Source: JAQIBY01 sp046546095 (lineage in GTDB: Bacteria; Bacteroidota; Bacteroidia; Bacteroidales; ML635J-15). From it: 64,000 bases of DNA. The DNA lies in contig JBKGYK010000002.1 of assembly GCA_046546095.1 (NCBI GenBank), positions 14,020 through 78,019 on the forward strand. The letters run 5' to 3'. The notes beneath the pieces were generated by a model. That model saw only the letters and a list, made by a program, of their open reading frames with translations, was not told the DNA's origin and searched no databases. Numbering within the stretch: the stretch's first letter is position 1; each line of letters begins with the position of its first letter. Both the position numbers and the translations under genes were made by a program. Positions 24,468 through 34,023 of the stretch are shown piece after piece.

Positions 24468-26168
24468 ATGATGTTGAAAGAAATTGTAAACACGAGAGGG
24501 TTGAAAGGGGTGGCCATGCTTGTTGTAATGGTGGCTACAGTTCAAAACCTGATTGCACAATCCCGACCTGATTATGCCCCCCCGCTCAATATCCCCATGG
24601 TCATGTCCGGCAGCTTTTGTGAATCCCGATCCGAACATTTTCACACCGGCATTGATATTAAAACACAGGGAGTCGTCGGTCACACACTGCATTCTATTGC
24701 GGATGCCAGACTGTACAGGATGAAAATCCGTGCCGGTGGCTACGGGAATGCCCTCTATCTGCGCAATGCAGATTCTACCATCACCTTATACGGCCATATG
24801 CATCGTTTTCGTGATGATATTCAGGAATTTGCCAGACATTTGCAATATCAGAATGAATCCTGGTTTCTGGATACCATCTTTGAACAAAGTGTTTACACCT
24901 TCAAAAAAGGAGAAATCATTGGTTATGCCGGCAATTCCGGTCGATCAGGCGGACCGCATCTGCATTTTGAAATACGTTTGCCTCCGGATCAAAATGTTAT
25001 CGACCCACAACAATTCTGGTACTTCAAAGATGACATCCCACCGGAGTTTCGTAAACTCGCGTTTTATGATCTGGATGCAGACCACAAAACGGAAGCCGAA
25101 AGATCCTTTTTGCGGCCGGCCGGTGAAGTGAAAGACCGAAGCATACGGCTTGAGGCCGGCAATTGGGGAATCGGCACTGAAATCATGGACAGAATGAATG
25201 GTACCTACAACCGGTATGGCATCATTGAACTTGTGATGAGGCTTGATGGTGATACCGTTTATCATTCCCATATCAAAGAGTTTCCATGGAAATATCAGAA
25301 ATACACGGAAGCATGGTTTGATGCATACTATCTTGAAACAGAGAAAATCCATGTGCAGCGCTGCTTTCGGGAAAAAGGCAACCATGCAATGATGTTTGAG
25401 CAACTAAGGGACGACGGTATCATAAAACTGGCAGCCGGTGAAAGAAAAAATGTCGAAATTACTGCCCGCGACGGAGCAGGAAACTGGTCATCTTTTGCTT
25501 TTACTATTCTGGGAGTGGAAAATACCAGATCCGGCTTGCAGGAAGGCAAACTGCTGAGTACCGGAAAATCCGCCACACTACCTTTCGAAGGTGCATTTGT
25601 ATACCTGCCTGCTGGTGCACTCTACCGCGATACACACATAGATGTTTCCTGCAGGAGAAACGCCGCAGGAGAAATTGAAGGATGGGATTTCAGGGATCAT
25701 TACTATGCATTTATGGAAGCTTTTTCTTTTTCGGTTGATGGCTCTGCGGTGCCCTCCGAATACAGGAATCGTACGGTACTGATAAGAGAGCGCAATGATG
25801 ATGAATCCTGTTTGCTGGGATACTGGCAGGGGCCTTATTACACTGTAAAAACCGATGAGGCCGGTTTCTTTTCTTTAGATGTGGATACGGTTTCACCGAA
25901 ATTGTCTGGAAGTCGCATGCGGGACAGTGCCAGTTTTGTAGGACATACCAGTATACAGTACAGAGTCTCAGAGGAATTGTCCGGCCTGGATACATACAAC
26001 GCATGGATAGACGGCAAGTGGGTGTTGCTGGAACATAAGTCCAAATCAGATAAATTGATTTATAAATTTGACAATCATGTAACCAAAGGCCGCTGGCACA
26101 ATTGGAAAATTCAGGTATCTGATGCTGCAGGCAATATCAGTGAAGATTCTGCGGTATTTTATTATTGA
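24468..26168 (+). CDS. M23 family metallopeptidase (LytM domain), secreted
   Basis: A 566-residue protein with an N-terminal signal sequence (cleavage near residue 30, NLIAQS). The LytM/M23 domain is early in the protein, with zinc ligands H59 and D63 in HFHTGID, H110 in YGHMH, and H164/H166 in PHLHFEIR. All are present, so the enzyme should be active on peptidoglycan cross-links. The long C-terminal half (about 190-566) is beta-rich with AGN(W/I)S-type segments and probably forms Ig-like or sandwich domains. It is divergent from the zapA pair. A TTTG lies just 3 bases before the ATG, so the mRNA leader may be very short. Confidence 0.88.
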   Translation: MMLKEIVNTRGLKGVAMLVVMVATVQNLIAQSRPDYAPPLNIPMVMSGSFCESRSEHFHTGIDIKTQGVVGHTLHSIADARLYRMKIRAGGYGNALYLRNADSTITLYGHMHRFRDDIQEFARHLQYQNESWFLDTIFEQSVYTFKKGEIIGYAGNSGRSGGPHLHFEIRLPPDQNVIDPQQFWYFKDDIPPEFRKLAFYDLDADHKTEAERSFLRPAGEVKDRSIRLEAGNWGIGTEIMDRMNGTYNRYGIIELVMRLDGDTVYHSHIKEFPWKYQKYTEAWFDAYYLETEKIHVQRCFREKGNHAMMFEQLRDDGIIKLAAGERKNVEITARDGAGNWSSFAFTILGVENTRSGLQEGKLLSTGKSATLPFEGAFVYLPAGALYRDTHIDVSCRRNAAGEIEGWDFRDHYYAFMEAFSFSVDGSAVPSEYRNRTVLIRERNDDESCLLGYWQGPYYTVKTDEAGFFSLDVDTVSPKLSGSRMRDSASFVGHTSIQYRVSEELSGLDTYNAWIDGKWVLLEHKSKSDKLIYKFDNHVTKGRWHNWKIQVSDAAGNISEDSAVFYY

Positions 26169-26215
26169 TTTTTCACGCCTGGCAAATTGCCATGTAAGGA
26201 TATCCTTATAATAGC

Positions 26216-27013
26216 TTATTGCTTATAATACTTCATTGCCTCAGGCATATTTTTCTTCATTTCTGCAATGCGTTTGTCATCAGCAGGATGTGTGCTTAAA
26301 AATTCCGGTGGTTTTGCACCGCTGTTTTCCATCATGCGCTCCCAGAAATTCACAGCTTCCTGTGGATTGTATCCGGCCATAGCCATAAATATCAATCCCA
26401 GCTTGTCAGCTTCATATTCATGCTTGCGGGAATACGGGAGCAATACACCTACTTGTGAACCAATTGCATAGGCACTCAGAAAAATTTGCCTGGTTTGGTC
26501 GGGTTTTGTTTCCATGTATTCTGATAATGCAATGCCTCCGGCCTGTATCATCAGTTGCTGAGACATCCGTTCGTTCCCGTGGCGTGCTACGGCATGGGCA
26601 ATTTCATGCCCCATAACCACTGCTATGCCTGTCTCATTTTCACACAATGGTAAAATACCACTGTAAAATACCACCTTACCGCCCGGCATACACCAGGCAT
26701 TGACTATGTCGTTTTGTATGAGATTGAACTCCCAGTCAAATTGAGATATGCGATCCTCCATACCATTGTCCTGTAAAAATGTCTCCACTGAGGTAGAAAT
26801 CTTTTTACCCGCGGTTTTTACCTGCTTTACATTCTGATGATTGTATGATGTCTGATTTGTATCCAGAAACGCTGAATAATTACTGTAACTCATAGACAAT
26901 AGTGATTCCTGGGGAACAAGTAGTACCTGCCTGCGATCGATCAGTGGTACTGTTGAACAGGCAACAAGGAATAAGATAAGCAGAGCATAAACAAATGAAT
27001 TTTTATTTTTCAT
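26216..27013 (-). CDS. M48 family metalloprotease, lipoprotein
   Basis: A 265-residue protein with a lipoprotein signal (LFLVAC, lipid-modified C19) and an M48 catalytic domain. The HEIAH zinc motif is at 136-140 and the third ligand lies in KHEYEADKLG. The domain resembles the protease part of BepA and LoiP, which act in outer-membrane protein quality control. The TPR domain of BepA is absent. The start overlaps the upstream GT2 gene by 11 bases, so the two are translated from the same message. Confidence 0.9.
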   Translation of the reverse strand: MKNKNSFVYALLILFLVACSTVPLIDRRQVLLVPQESLLSMSYSNYSAFLDTNQTSYNHQNVKQVKTAGKKISTSVETFLQDNGMEDRISQFDWEFNLIQNDIVNAWCMPGGKVVFYSGILPLCENETGIAVVMGHEIAHAVARHGNERMSQQLMIQAGGIALSEYMETKPDQTRQIFLSAYAIGSQVGVLLPYSRKHEYEADKLGLIFMAMAGYNPQEAVNFWERMMENSGAKPPEFLSTHPADDKRIAEMKKNMPEAMKYYKQ

Positions 27014-27917
27014 TGTCAGGTGCTTTTTTTATATGATACGCAAAATAGGAAAATTTGTATAGATCGAAGATGATTATTTTGGGGTAATTGCCTTTGAGAT
27101 TGCGTTTCAATGCATTTCTGAAATGCCTGTAGCCGGCTTTCCACAGCCAAAGCAATCCTGCCTTTCTTTGCTTTTCATAAAAATCCAGCAACCTGATGTA
27201 ATGCTTGAAATCTTCGTCAAGTGATGGGTCATGATACAGCCTGATCAGGTTGTCAAGGGCTTTTTTGCTTTTTTCCAGAAAAACATCAGATGGTTCAAGG
27301 CCTGTGTGATACAGTGGATTGTCAATATGCTTTATCCTGATGTTCCGTTTCATCAAGTGATAGCCAAACAAACTGTCTTCATGACCATAACCAGGGATGC
27401 TTTCGGAAAAGCGAATCTCCTGAAAAACAGATTTGTCAATCAAAAAATGATGGGTGGTAAATTGCTGCCAGGGATTTTTATTGCGTTTTTCGGCACTGAC
27501 AGTTTCTCTTGCACGTCCGTATTTCCATCGTAGCAATTTGTCCGGATCCGGCTTTTCTTTCTGATAGATGGTTCCGCCGCAACAAACTGTATTTTTTTCT
27601 GCAGCATCCAGGTATCTGGACAGAAAATCATCAGTCCGGGTTTCAGAATCGGCATCAATAAATAAGAGATATTTGTGTTTTGACAGATCTGCCAAACGGT
27701 TACGTGCTCCGGCTCTGCCCAGATTTTTGTCGGATTTGTGAATGCTGATGTATTTGAGACCTGCAAATTTTTTGTAAACAGCTTGCATATCCTGTTCGGA
27801 ATGATCATCGAACAAAATGATTTCTATAGCCTGATCGATTTCATCAGCCTGCTGCTCTAACTGAAATATCAGATATTCTGAAACATGGTTAAATATGGGT
27901 ATGCAGATTGAAAGCAT
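27003..27917 (-). CDS. Glycosyltransferase family 2
   Basis: A 304-residue soluble GT-A enzyme with MLSICIPIFNHVSEYLI at the N-terminus, FDDHSEQD, NLGRAGARNRLADLS and the metal motif FIDADSETRTDDF, followed by GYGHEDSLFGY near the catalytic base. The C-terminal part is helical and basic. It is next to the M48 protease gene rather than the main polysaccharide cluster. Substrate unknown. Confidence 0.87.
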   Translation of the reverse strand: MLSICIPIFNHVSEYLIFQLEQQADEIDQAIEIILFDDHSEQDMQAVYKKFAGLKYISIHKSDKNLGRAGARNRLADLSKHKYLLFIDADSETRTDDFLSRYLDAAEKNTVCCGGTIYQKEKPDPDKLLRWKYGRARETVSAEKRNKNPWQQFTTHHFLIDKSVFQEIRFSESIPGYGHEDSLFGYHLMKRNIRIKHIDNPLYHTGLEPSDVFLEKSKKALDNLIRLYHDPSLDEDFKHYIRLLDFYEKQRKAGLLWLWKAGYRHFRNALKRNLKGNYPKIIIFDLYKFSYFAYHIKKAPDNEK

Positions 27918-27923
27918 AGAAAA

Positions 27924-27946
27924 AGGGGCTGCATAACAGCCCCCCT
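27924..27946 (-). terminator. Terminator for the acidic lipoprotein gene
   Basis: On the minus strand a stem AGGGGGGCTG/CAGCCCCT (27924-27931 with 27937-27946, one extra base) is followed by TTTTTC. It lies 23 bases after the stop of the lipoprotein gene and directly in front of the GT2 start codon. Confidence 0.7.
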
Positions 27947-27968
27947 GTTAATATGTGAGATTTGTCAT

Positions 27969-28325
27969 TTACATGTCAATATCACTCTCGGCTTCTTCAG
28001 TTTTTACCTGTTCTTTCTTTTCTAATTCAGGTACTTTAGCCTTGGTTTTTGAAGATTTTTCCTCTTTGGAGCTTTTCTTTGTTACCTTATTTTCATTTTC
28101 GGTATCCTCCTTGTCTTCCGAAGTGGTTTCTCCTTCGTCAGTACTTTCATCATTGTTGGCTTCATCGGCATCATCCTTGGCTTCGTCGGCATCATCCTTG
28201 GCTTCGTCCTTTTGTTCTGTTTTGGTTTCATCCTTTGCCTCGTCCTTGGCTTCTTCATTATTGTTGCATGAAATTGCAAAGAGGCCGATCAAAGCGGCAA
28301 ACATAAAAATTGATAGTTTTTTCAT
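27969..28325 (-). CDS. Small acidic repetitive lipoprotein
   Basis: A 118-residue protein with a lipoprotein signal peptide (LIGLFAISC; lipid-modified Cys about residue 20). The mature chain is very low in complexity: almost entirely Glu, Asp, Lys, Ala, Thr and Ser, with DEAKDDA-type repeats encoded by near-perfect 21-bp tandem units (about 28160-28210). It is probably disordered. It has its own terminator. No function can be assigned; comparable charged lipoproteins in Bacteroidota are thought to sit on the envelope. Copy number of the repeat is likely to vary between strains. Confidence 0.8.
   Translation of the reverse strand: MKKLSIFMFAALIGLFAISCNNNEEAKDEAKDETKTEQKDEAKDDADEAKDDADEANNDESTDEGETTSEDKEDTENENKVTKKSSKEEKSSKTKAKVPELEKKEQVKTEEAESDIDM
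28160..28213. repeat. 21-bp tandem repeat inside the acidic lipoprotein gene
   Basis: The unit GGCTTCGTCGGCATCATCCTT occurs twice with one difference and continues as a third partial unit. It encodes repeated (K)DDADEA blocks in frame, so changes in copy number would keep the reading frame. Confidence 0.75.
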
Positions 28326-28430
28326 AGCGGTAAAATTTTGTTTTATTAGTTATTAGTTAACAGCATAAAATTACATGAAAATTCCGGAAAACCAAAATTA
28401 TTTTGTGTAATCTCTGTAAGGGTAAGAAAA

Positions 28431-28461
28431 ATGCAGAGACTTTTCGGAAAAGCCTCTGCAT
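28431..28461 (-). terminator. Terminator after the S41 peptidase gene
   Basis: ATGCAGAG (28431-28438) pairs with CTCTGCAT (28454-28461), and the inner CTTTT/AAAAG continues the stem. On the minus strand it is followed by TTTTTCTTACCC. Confidence 0.7.
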
Positions 28462-28487
28462 CATGAGGGGAAACACCAATGATTATT

Positions 28488-31400
28488 TTACTCCTTGTCA
28501 TTTCCGCTTTTGTCCGGGAAGTCCGGGATATCCGGAATTTGCGGTGGGTTTTCTTCGAGTTGTTTTTTAATAAGCTCAATGGCTTTATTGAGTTGTTGAT
28601 CATTGCCCTGAAATTCTTTCCAGGGATCATTCCTTACCTCGATATCGGGTTCAACACCATGGCCTTCAATTATCCAGTCACTGCCGTCAGCAGCAAAATG
28701 AGCGAACTCGGGTTTGCGCATGGTACCTCCGTCAATGAAAGGCAGAGATCCGCGGATACCCACAACGCCTCCCCAGGTACGTACACCTATGATGGTGCCA
28801 AGTTCATGCTTGCGGAACTGGTAAGGGAAAAGGTCTCCGTCCGAAGCAGAATACTGGTTCACCAGCAGTACCTTTGGTCCGACATGCATTCCACGGGGGC
28901 GTGTGCCCGGGTTGGGAACATTTCTGCCCATGCCCATCATGGCCAGCTCCCTGCGCAGCCGCTCAATAATCATAGGTGATACATTGCCGCCTCCGTTGCC
29001 TCTGTCATCAATGATCAGACCCTCTTTGGTGAGCTGTGGATAAAAGTGCTTGACAAATTCATTCAGCCCTTCGGTGACCATGTTTGGAACGTGAATGTAA
29101 CCTACACGACCGTCAGTGGCCTCGTTTACCGTACGTATGTTCTCCTGTACCCACTCGTAATAGTACAGCTTTGCCTCGTCTTTGCTTGTTTCGATAATCA
29201 ATTCGCGTGAGCCGTCGGCTTTGGGCTTGTCGTTGACTTCAATAAAAAGTTTTTTGCCACCATCACCCAGCATTAAGCTGTAAATATTGTCTGTTTCTTT
29301 GGTGGATTTACCGTTGATGGAGATGATATAATCTCCCTGACTGACATTTTTCCCGATACCTGTAAGGGGAGCTGTATATTCGTCATGCCAGTTTTTGCCT
29401 TTCAACAGGTTGGTGATTTTGAAATAGCCGGATTTGTCTTTTTCAAATTCGGCACCAAGCAGACCGGTGTAAATTTTGTCCGGAGTTTCCCGGTCACCGC
29501 CACCTACATAGGCATGCCCAACGTTGAGTTCACCAATCAGTTCACCAATCAGGTAGGTGAGGTCATTCCTGTGATTGACATAGGGCAACAATAAAGCATA
29601 CTTGTCGTGCATAGCTTTCCAGTCCACACCATGCAATCCGGGATCGTAAAAGAAATCACGCATCTGACGCCAGGCTTCATTGTAAATCTGCTCCCATTCT
29701 TTGTGCAGGTCTACCCAGATTTTCATGTCCGACATGTCAATTTCCTGATCAAGTTTGGGTTCAGATGAAGGCAGGTCTACAACATAATATTTGCCGGATT
29801 TGGAAATCAGCATCTTTTTGTTGTCATCTGATATTTCATAGCCCATGCCCGAGCCTAGCTCTTTGACTTCTTCTTTTTTAAAATCAAATAGTTTGAGCTC
29901 AGAATTGTGTTTTAGACGATACTGGTTGAAATACAACTTATTATCGGCAAAGTTCAGGTTCCAGTAAGAAGCGGGTTTCACCGGAAGTACGCCCAGACGA
30001 TCCTGAATCCCATCTTTATCTACATTGATGGTTTTGTCCTCATCCTTTTCTTCTTCGCTGTTGTCAGTGTCTTTGATTTCTACCTCATCATTCTCCGGTG
30101 CCAGAGGATCCGGTGTTTCTGCTGCCAGGGTGAGATAGTATATTCTTGACATATCGCGGTAAGCATGGTTCCATTCTGTCTGGCTGTATATGGGGTTGAA
30201 ATCACGATTGGATGTAAAAAACAGTAGTTTCCCGCAATCTGAAAATGCAGGATTCGATGAGTCGTACCATTCACTGGTGACCGGAATCTGGGATTTGTCT
30301 TTCAGACTGTAGAGATAAATACGGCTCATGCGGTTCTCATCAGCGTCAGCGTATGCAATCCATTTGCTGTCCGGTGACCATGTGTAATCACGGATTTCGT
30401 TATACCCTGAATTTGCCACTTCAGTGATTTTTCCGGCTTCCACATCGATGTAGCGCAGGCGGAGTTTTTTGTCACCCCACATGAGTTTTTTGCTGTCCGG
30501 TGACCAGATGAGGCTGTATGGATAGGTGTCCTGATTTTCAGTCAGTTGCTTTGGTGATTTTTCACCGTCTTTGTCCTGGAGATAAAGCTGGTATTCACCA
30601 CTTTTGTCTGACCAATAAGCAATGTATTTGCCATCCGGGCTCCATACAGGTGACCTGTCATGTGCATCGTTGGATTCAGTCAGACGTGTGGTGAGACCCT
30701 GCTCTGCAGGCAATGTGAATATTTCTCCGCGCCCGCTGAGCACAACGCGTTTTCCATCCGGTGAAAGAGTAACACCGCGCACATTATCGCTGGCATCTTT
30801 GTATGCCATGCGACTGTTCTCAAAGTCTTCGGCAATGCGTATCTTGATTTTGCTTACTTCTGCGGAGGCAATATCATATCGGTGAATTTCACCACCTTTT
30901 TCAAATACAATGGAATTGTCATCGAAGCCGGGATATTTGATGTCATAGTTTGTGAAATCTGTGAGTTTCTCGCTTTCTTCACTTTCAAAGTCGTAGGCAA
31001 AGAGATTCATCGTGCGGTCACGATCTGAAATAAAATATACTTTATTTCCTATCCACATGGGAATGATATCCTGCGCGTCATTTTTAAAAAGGCGTTTGGT
31101 GCTGTGGTCTTCAAAATCATGAAGCCAGATGTCATCAGCCATTCCTCCCCGGTAAAATTTCCATGTTCTGAATTCACGGAATACCCGGTTGTATACCATT
31201 TTACTGCCGTCTTTACTGAAGGAATTCCATGAACCCCGTGGTACTGGTAACTGCTCATGCATGCTGCCGTCAACAGGAGCTTTGAAAAGCTGCCCGACAA
31301 AGGAATTGAAGGATTTCATGCGCGAGCGAAACACCACATGTTTGCCATCGGGGGTCCATCCCATGACAATATTGTTGGGTCCCATACGGTCGGCAATGTC

Positions 31401-31727
31401 ATCGCGGTCAAGGGTGGCTGTGTAGGTGATACGTTTGGGTTTACCACCTTCTGCAGGCATGATGTATACCTCTGTATTGCCGTCATACTGCGCAGTAAAG
31501 GCAATTTGTGACCCGTCGGGTGAGTAGTGCGGAAACATTTCATACCCTTCGTCGCTGGTAAGCCGGCGTGCTATTCCGCCATCAACCGTTGTGGTATAAA
31601 GATCGCCACCATAGGCGAAAACAATCTTGTCCTGATGTATGTCAGGGAATCGCAACAGTTTGGTGTTTTGACTGAATAGGGGTGTGAACATAAATCCAGC
31701 CAGTAAGATGAGTAATGTTTTTTTCAT
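28488..31727 (-). CDS. Tricorn-like S41 protease (TolB/PD40 propeller, PDZ, S41)
   Basis: A 1079-residue exported protein (signal peptide ending near FSQN, residue 20). The first half is a series of TolB/PD40 propeller repeats (GYEMFPHYSPDGSQIAF, WSPDGKYIAYWS, WSPDSKWIAYADAD). A tricorn C1-like region, a PDZ domain (about 765-840) and an S41 catalytic domain follow. The tricorn catalytic set is recognisable: H738 in LNVGHAYVG, nucleophile S962 in SASDGD, E1021 in IEGHGVEPD. The Asp after the serine is the residue that favours basic P1 side chains in tricorn. Unlike cytosolic archaeal tricorn it is exported, so it should degrade peptides in the periplasm. The last 20 residues are a Pro/Asp-rich tail. 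Confidence 0.9.
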   Translation of the reverse strand: MKKTLLILLAGFMFTPLFSQNTKLLRFPDIHQDKIVFAYGGDLYTTTVDGGIARRLTSDEGYEMFPHYSPDGSQIAFTAQYDGNTEVYIMPAEGGKPKRITYTATLDRDDIADRMGPNNIVMGWTPDGKHVVFRSRMKSFNSFVGQLFKAPVDGSMHEQLPVPRGSWNSFSKDGSKMVYNRVFREFRTWKFYRGGMADDIWLHDFEDHSTKRLFKNDAQDIIPMWIGNKVYFISDRDRTMNLFAYDFESEESEKLTDFTNYDIKYPGFDDNSIVFEKGGEIHRYDIASAEVSKIKIRIAEDFENSRMAYKDASDNVRGVTLSPDGKRVVLSGRGEIFTLPAEQGLTTRLTESNDAHDRSPVWSPDGKYIAYWSDKSGEYQLYLQDKDGEKSPKQLTENQDTYPYSLIWSPDSKKLMWGDKKLRLRYIDVEAGKITEVANSGYNEIRDYTWSPDSKWIAYADADENRMSRIYLYSLKDKSQIPVTSEWYDSSNPAFSDCGKLLFFTSNRDFNPIYSQTEWNHAYRDMSRIYYLTLAAETPDPLAPENDEVEIKDTDNSEEEKDEDKTINVDKDGIQDRLGVLPVKPASYWNLNFADNKLYFNQYRLKHNSELKLFDFKKEEVKELGSGMGYEISDDNKKMLISKSGKYYVVDLPSSEPKLDQEIDMSDMKIWVDLHKEWEQIYNEAWRQMRDFFYDPGLHGVDWKAMHDKYALLLPYVNHRNDLTYLIGELIGELNVGHAYVGGGDRETPDKIYTGLLGAEFEKDKSGYFKITNLLKGKNWHDEYTAPLTGIGKNVSQGDYIISINGKSTKETDNIYSLMLGDGGKKLFIEVNDKPKADGSRELIIETSKDEAKLYYYEWVQENIRTVNEATDGRVGYIHVPNMVTEGLNEFVKHFYPQLTKEGLIIDDRGNGGGNVSPMIIERLRRELAMMGMGRNVPNPGTRPRGMHVGPKVLLVNQYSASDGDLFPYQFRKHELGTIIGVRTWGGVVGIRGSLPFIDGGTMRKPEFAHFAADGSDWIIEGHGVEPDIEVRNDPWKEFQGNDQQLNKAIELIKKQLEENPPQIPDIPDFPDKSGNDKE

Positions 31728-32179
31728 AATAAAATGAATTTATAGGTTTATATGTCTTTCTTTTTTTCTATCTATGAAAATAGTTGTTTTTATTTAGATG
31801 GACAAGGGGTTTAACATAACTCTAACTTGCAATGCAATAATAGTAACAATGAACTAAGCTTTTCTGTTCTGCTATGCATGGATATTATCGAAGTATCTTT
31901 CCTGCAAATTTCAGATAAAATGAAAAGATGTCTTTATTGCTGTATCTTGCCGGATATAGCCTGACATGCAAGCACAGGACGCTGTTCGGGGGTTTGCAGG
32001 CAGAATCAGGAACCGGTGGACATAGGCCACAAGCAGGTATCAGCGATATTGTTTAATCCTGGTTTTTTCTGCCATTTACCGGAATTATTCCCCCGTTCAC
32101 CGATTCATCATTGAAAAGCCTGATACCGGAGCGTATGTTTGTCTCAGATTCAATAATTTGTTTAATTTTAAATTTTGCA
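31728..32179. other. Divergent intergenic region between S41 peptidase and LiaF-like genes
   Basis: These 452 bases contain no credible gene. They must hold the promoters of two divergent units. An AT-rich block at 31740-31960 lies next to the peptidase start; a less AT-rich block around 31960-32060 has no recognisable feature. AAATTTTG (32170-32177) just before the ATG at 32180 is one mismatch from the -7 consensus. Confidence 0.5.
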
Positions 32180-32968
32180 ATGATGAAAACAGAAAACAAG
32201 ATGGAAGAAAGAAAATTCGGACACGATGGTAGAAAACATGAACATCATAAAGGTGAGATGAATATTGCCAAACGTGTGTTTATCGGCCTTGTGCTTGTAG
32301 GTGCAGGCCTGGTTTGGCTAGGGGCCAACCTGGGGTATATTGATTCGATAATCAGGGAATATGTAATTTCCTGGCAGTCATTGCTGATCGCCATTGGAAT
32401 CATGGGTTTGCTGGGGCGAAAAAGCAATTTGTGGTTTAGCGTGGCCTTGATATTTACCGGTGGCCTGTTTCTTTTTGCTAAATACAATGAGTTGCCTGTG
32501 GATGCAAATCTTGTGTTCTGGCCGATAATACTAATTCTTGTCGGTCTGGCATTTCTTACCAAAATAGGGAATATACAGAAGTTGCGTAAGGAAATGATCA
32601 GGAATGCTGTAGATGGAGATGTACTGGTTGACACCAACATTTTCGGGGGCAACAAATTCAATGTAACCAGTCAGAATTTTCGTGGCGGGCAGATTACCTG
32701 TGTTTTTGGCGGATCGGAAATCGACCTTACCAATGCAGAGCTGGCGGAAGGAGATCAGAAGCTTGAAATAAGCTGTATTTTTGGTGGCACCAAGCTCATT
32801 GTACCTGCCGACTGGGATGTGGTTGTCGATGTTACCGGCATTCTTGGTGGCGTAACAGACCGACGGCATATTATGACGGACAAGTATGTGGATTATTCAC
32901 GGCGCCTGCATCTTACCGGTGCATGTGTATTTGGAGGTGGCGAAATCATTTCTGTAGTCAGAAAATAA
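32180..32968 (+). CDS. LiaF-like membrane protein (DUF5668 helices plus LiaF C-terminal domain)
   Basis: From the ATG at 32180 (262 residues; 32183 is an equal choice, and the in-frame codons further upstream lack similarity). Four membrane helices occupy about residues 35-135, in a pattern of repeated DUF5668-type units. The C-terminal soluble domain (about 155-262) has repeating FGG motifs (NIFGGNKF, VFGGSEIDL, IFGGTKLIVP, ILGGVTDRR) that define the LiaF C-terminal beta domain. LiaF-like proteins in Firmicutes restrain a cell-envelope stress kinase. Here the next genes are a LytS-type kinase (8 bases downstream) and a LytTR regulator, so a similar regulatory role is likely. Confidence 0.86.
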   Translation: MMKTENKMEERKFGHDGRKHEHHKGEMNIAKRVFIGLVLVGAGLVWLGANLGYIDSIIREYVISWQSLLIAIGIMGLLGRKSNLWFSVALIFTGGLFLFAKYNELPVDANLVFWPIILILVGLAFLTKIGNIQKLRKEMIRNAVDGDVLVDTNIFGGNKFNVTSQNFRGGQITCVFGGSEIDLTNAELAEGDQKLEISCIFGGTKLIVPADWDVVVDVTGILGGVTDRRHIMTDKYVDYSRRLHLTGACVFGGGEIISVVRK

Positions 32969-32976
32969 GAAAAATT

Positions 32977-34020
32977 ATGCTGCATCCTCTGTTTCAGCGA
33001 TCAAAGCATGTACTTTATTATTTTGCTACCTGGATAATACCGGCAGCCATACATTTCCTGTCGATGCACAATTTATTGCAGGTGCCGGCAGGAAATGCCC
33101 TCTTGGATACCGGCATAAGTATCGTTCTTTATGCGGTAATGGGCTTGAGCCTGTGGTATCTTACATACGGCATTGTTCCGGGTAAGCAGCACTTTGTGAG
33201 TTTTCTGGGAAAACATTTTTTTGGTATGATGGTGTTTATCTTTGTATGGCTGATGCTTAGCGAGTTGATTTATTACCTGTTTACCGGCAGCAGGATACAG
33301 GAAATGACTGAAGGTATCCGGCTTTATAAGGTTCTGGAAGGCAGTTTGTTTTACTTTATCCTGATTACCATGTATTATGTGATGAGCTATCATCAGGATA
33401 TGAAGGAGCGGGAGATCAGGCAGGTGAACCTGGCCCGAAATCTGCGTGAAGCTGAACTAAAAGTTCTGAAAAGTCAGATCAATCCGCATTTTTTATTCAA
33501 TAGCCTGAATTCAGTGGCATCGCTTAGCGTTACAGCACCTGAACGTGCCAGAAGCATGATTGTACGCTTGTCTGATTATATGCGCTATTCCCTGAAAACA
33601 AGTCCGGATGATATGACAGAGTTGGAAAATGAAATAGAAAACTGCCGGCGTTATCTGGAAATTGAGCAGGCCAGATTTGGAGAAAAACTTCGCTTCGGTT
33701 TTGATGTTCCTCCAAAGTGCAAAAGCATAAAAATTCCCGTACTTTGCCTGCAGCCTTTGTATGAAAATGCAGTTAAGCATGGTGTGTACGAAAGCGATGA
33801 TCTTGTTGAGATAGAGACAGCCATTGATTGCAGCGAACAATTTCTGCATATCAGGATTGCAAATGATTATGACCCGGAAGCTCCGGTCAGAAAAGGAGAG
33901 GGCATCGGCATCAGTAGTGTTCGTAAGAGACTGAATTTGTTGTATGATGCCGGCGGATTACTTAAAACAAACAAAGCTGATGGTGTATTTATTGTTGATT
34001 TGTACATTCCAAAATCCTAA
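32977..34020 (+). CDS. Sensor histidine kinase, LytS/YehU type (His_kinase)
   Basis: From the ATG at 32977 (347 residues; upstream in-frame codons overlap the LiaF-like gene). Four membrane helices (about 12-30, 44-66, 82-103 and 123-138) are followed by a His_kinase domain with phospho-acceptor H171 in QINPHFLFNSLN and an ATPase domain ending with GEGIGISSVRKRL. The helices have no large outer loop, so the sensor works within the membrane, perhaps through the LiaF-like protein. The kinase gene lies 3 bases before its LytTR regulator. Confidence 0.92.
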   Translation: MLHPLFQRSKHVLYYFATWIIPAAIHFLSMHNLLQVPAGNALLDTGISIVLYAVMGLSLWYLTYGIVPGKQHFVSFLGKHFFGMMVFIFVWLMLSELIYYLFTGSRIQEMTEGIRLYKVLEGSLFYFILITMYYVMSYHQDMKEREIRQVNLARNLREAELKVLKSQINPHFLFNSLNSVASLSVTAPERARSMIVRLSDYMRYSLKTSPDDMTELENEIENCRRYLEIEQARFGEKLRFGFDVPPKCKSIKIPVLCLQPLYENAVKHGVYESDDLVEIETAIDCSEQFLHIRIANDYDPEAPVRKGEGIGISSVRKRLNLLYDAGGLLKTNKADGVFIVDLYIPKS

Positions 34021-34023
34021 GAC

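Noticed and set aside
27969..28325. Acidic repetitive ORF as non-coding low-complexity DNA
   Set aside because: Rejected because a proper lipoprotein signal, start, stop and own terminator are present, so I kept it as a gene.
31960..32060. Possible ncRNA or tRNA remnant in the S41/LiaF spacer
   Set aside because: No cloverleaf, no conserved TPsiC-like segment and no strong stem could be found.
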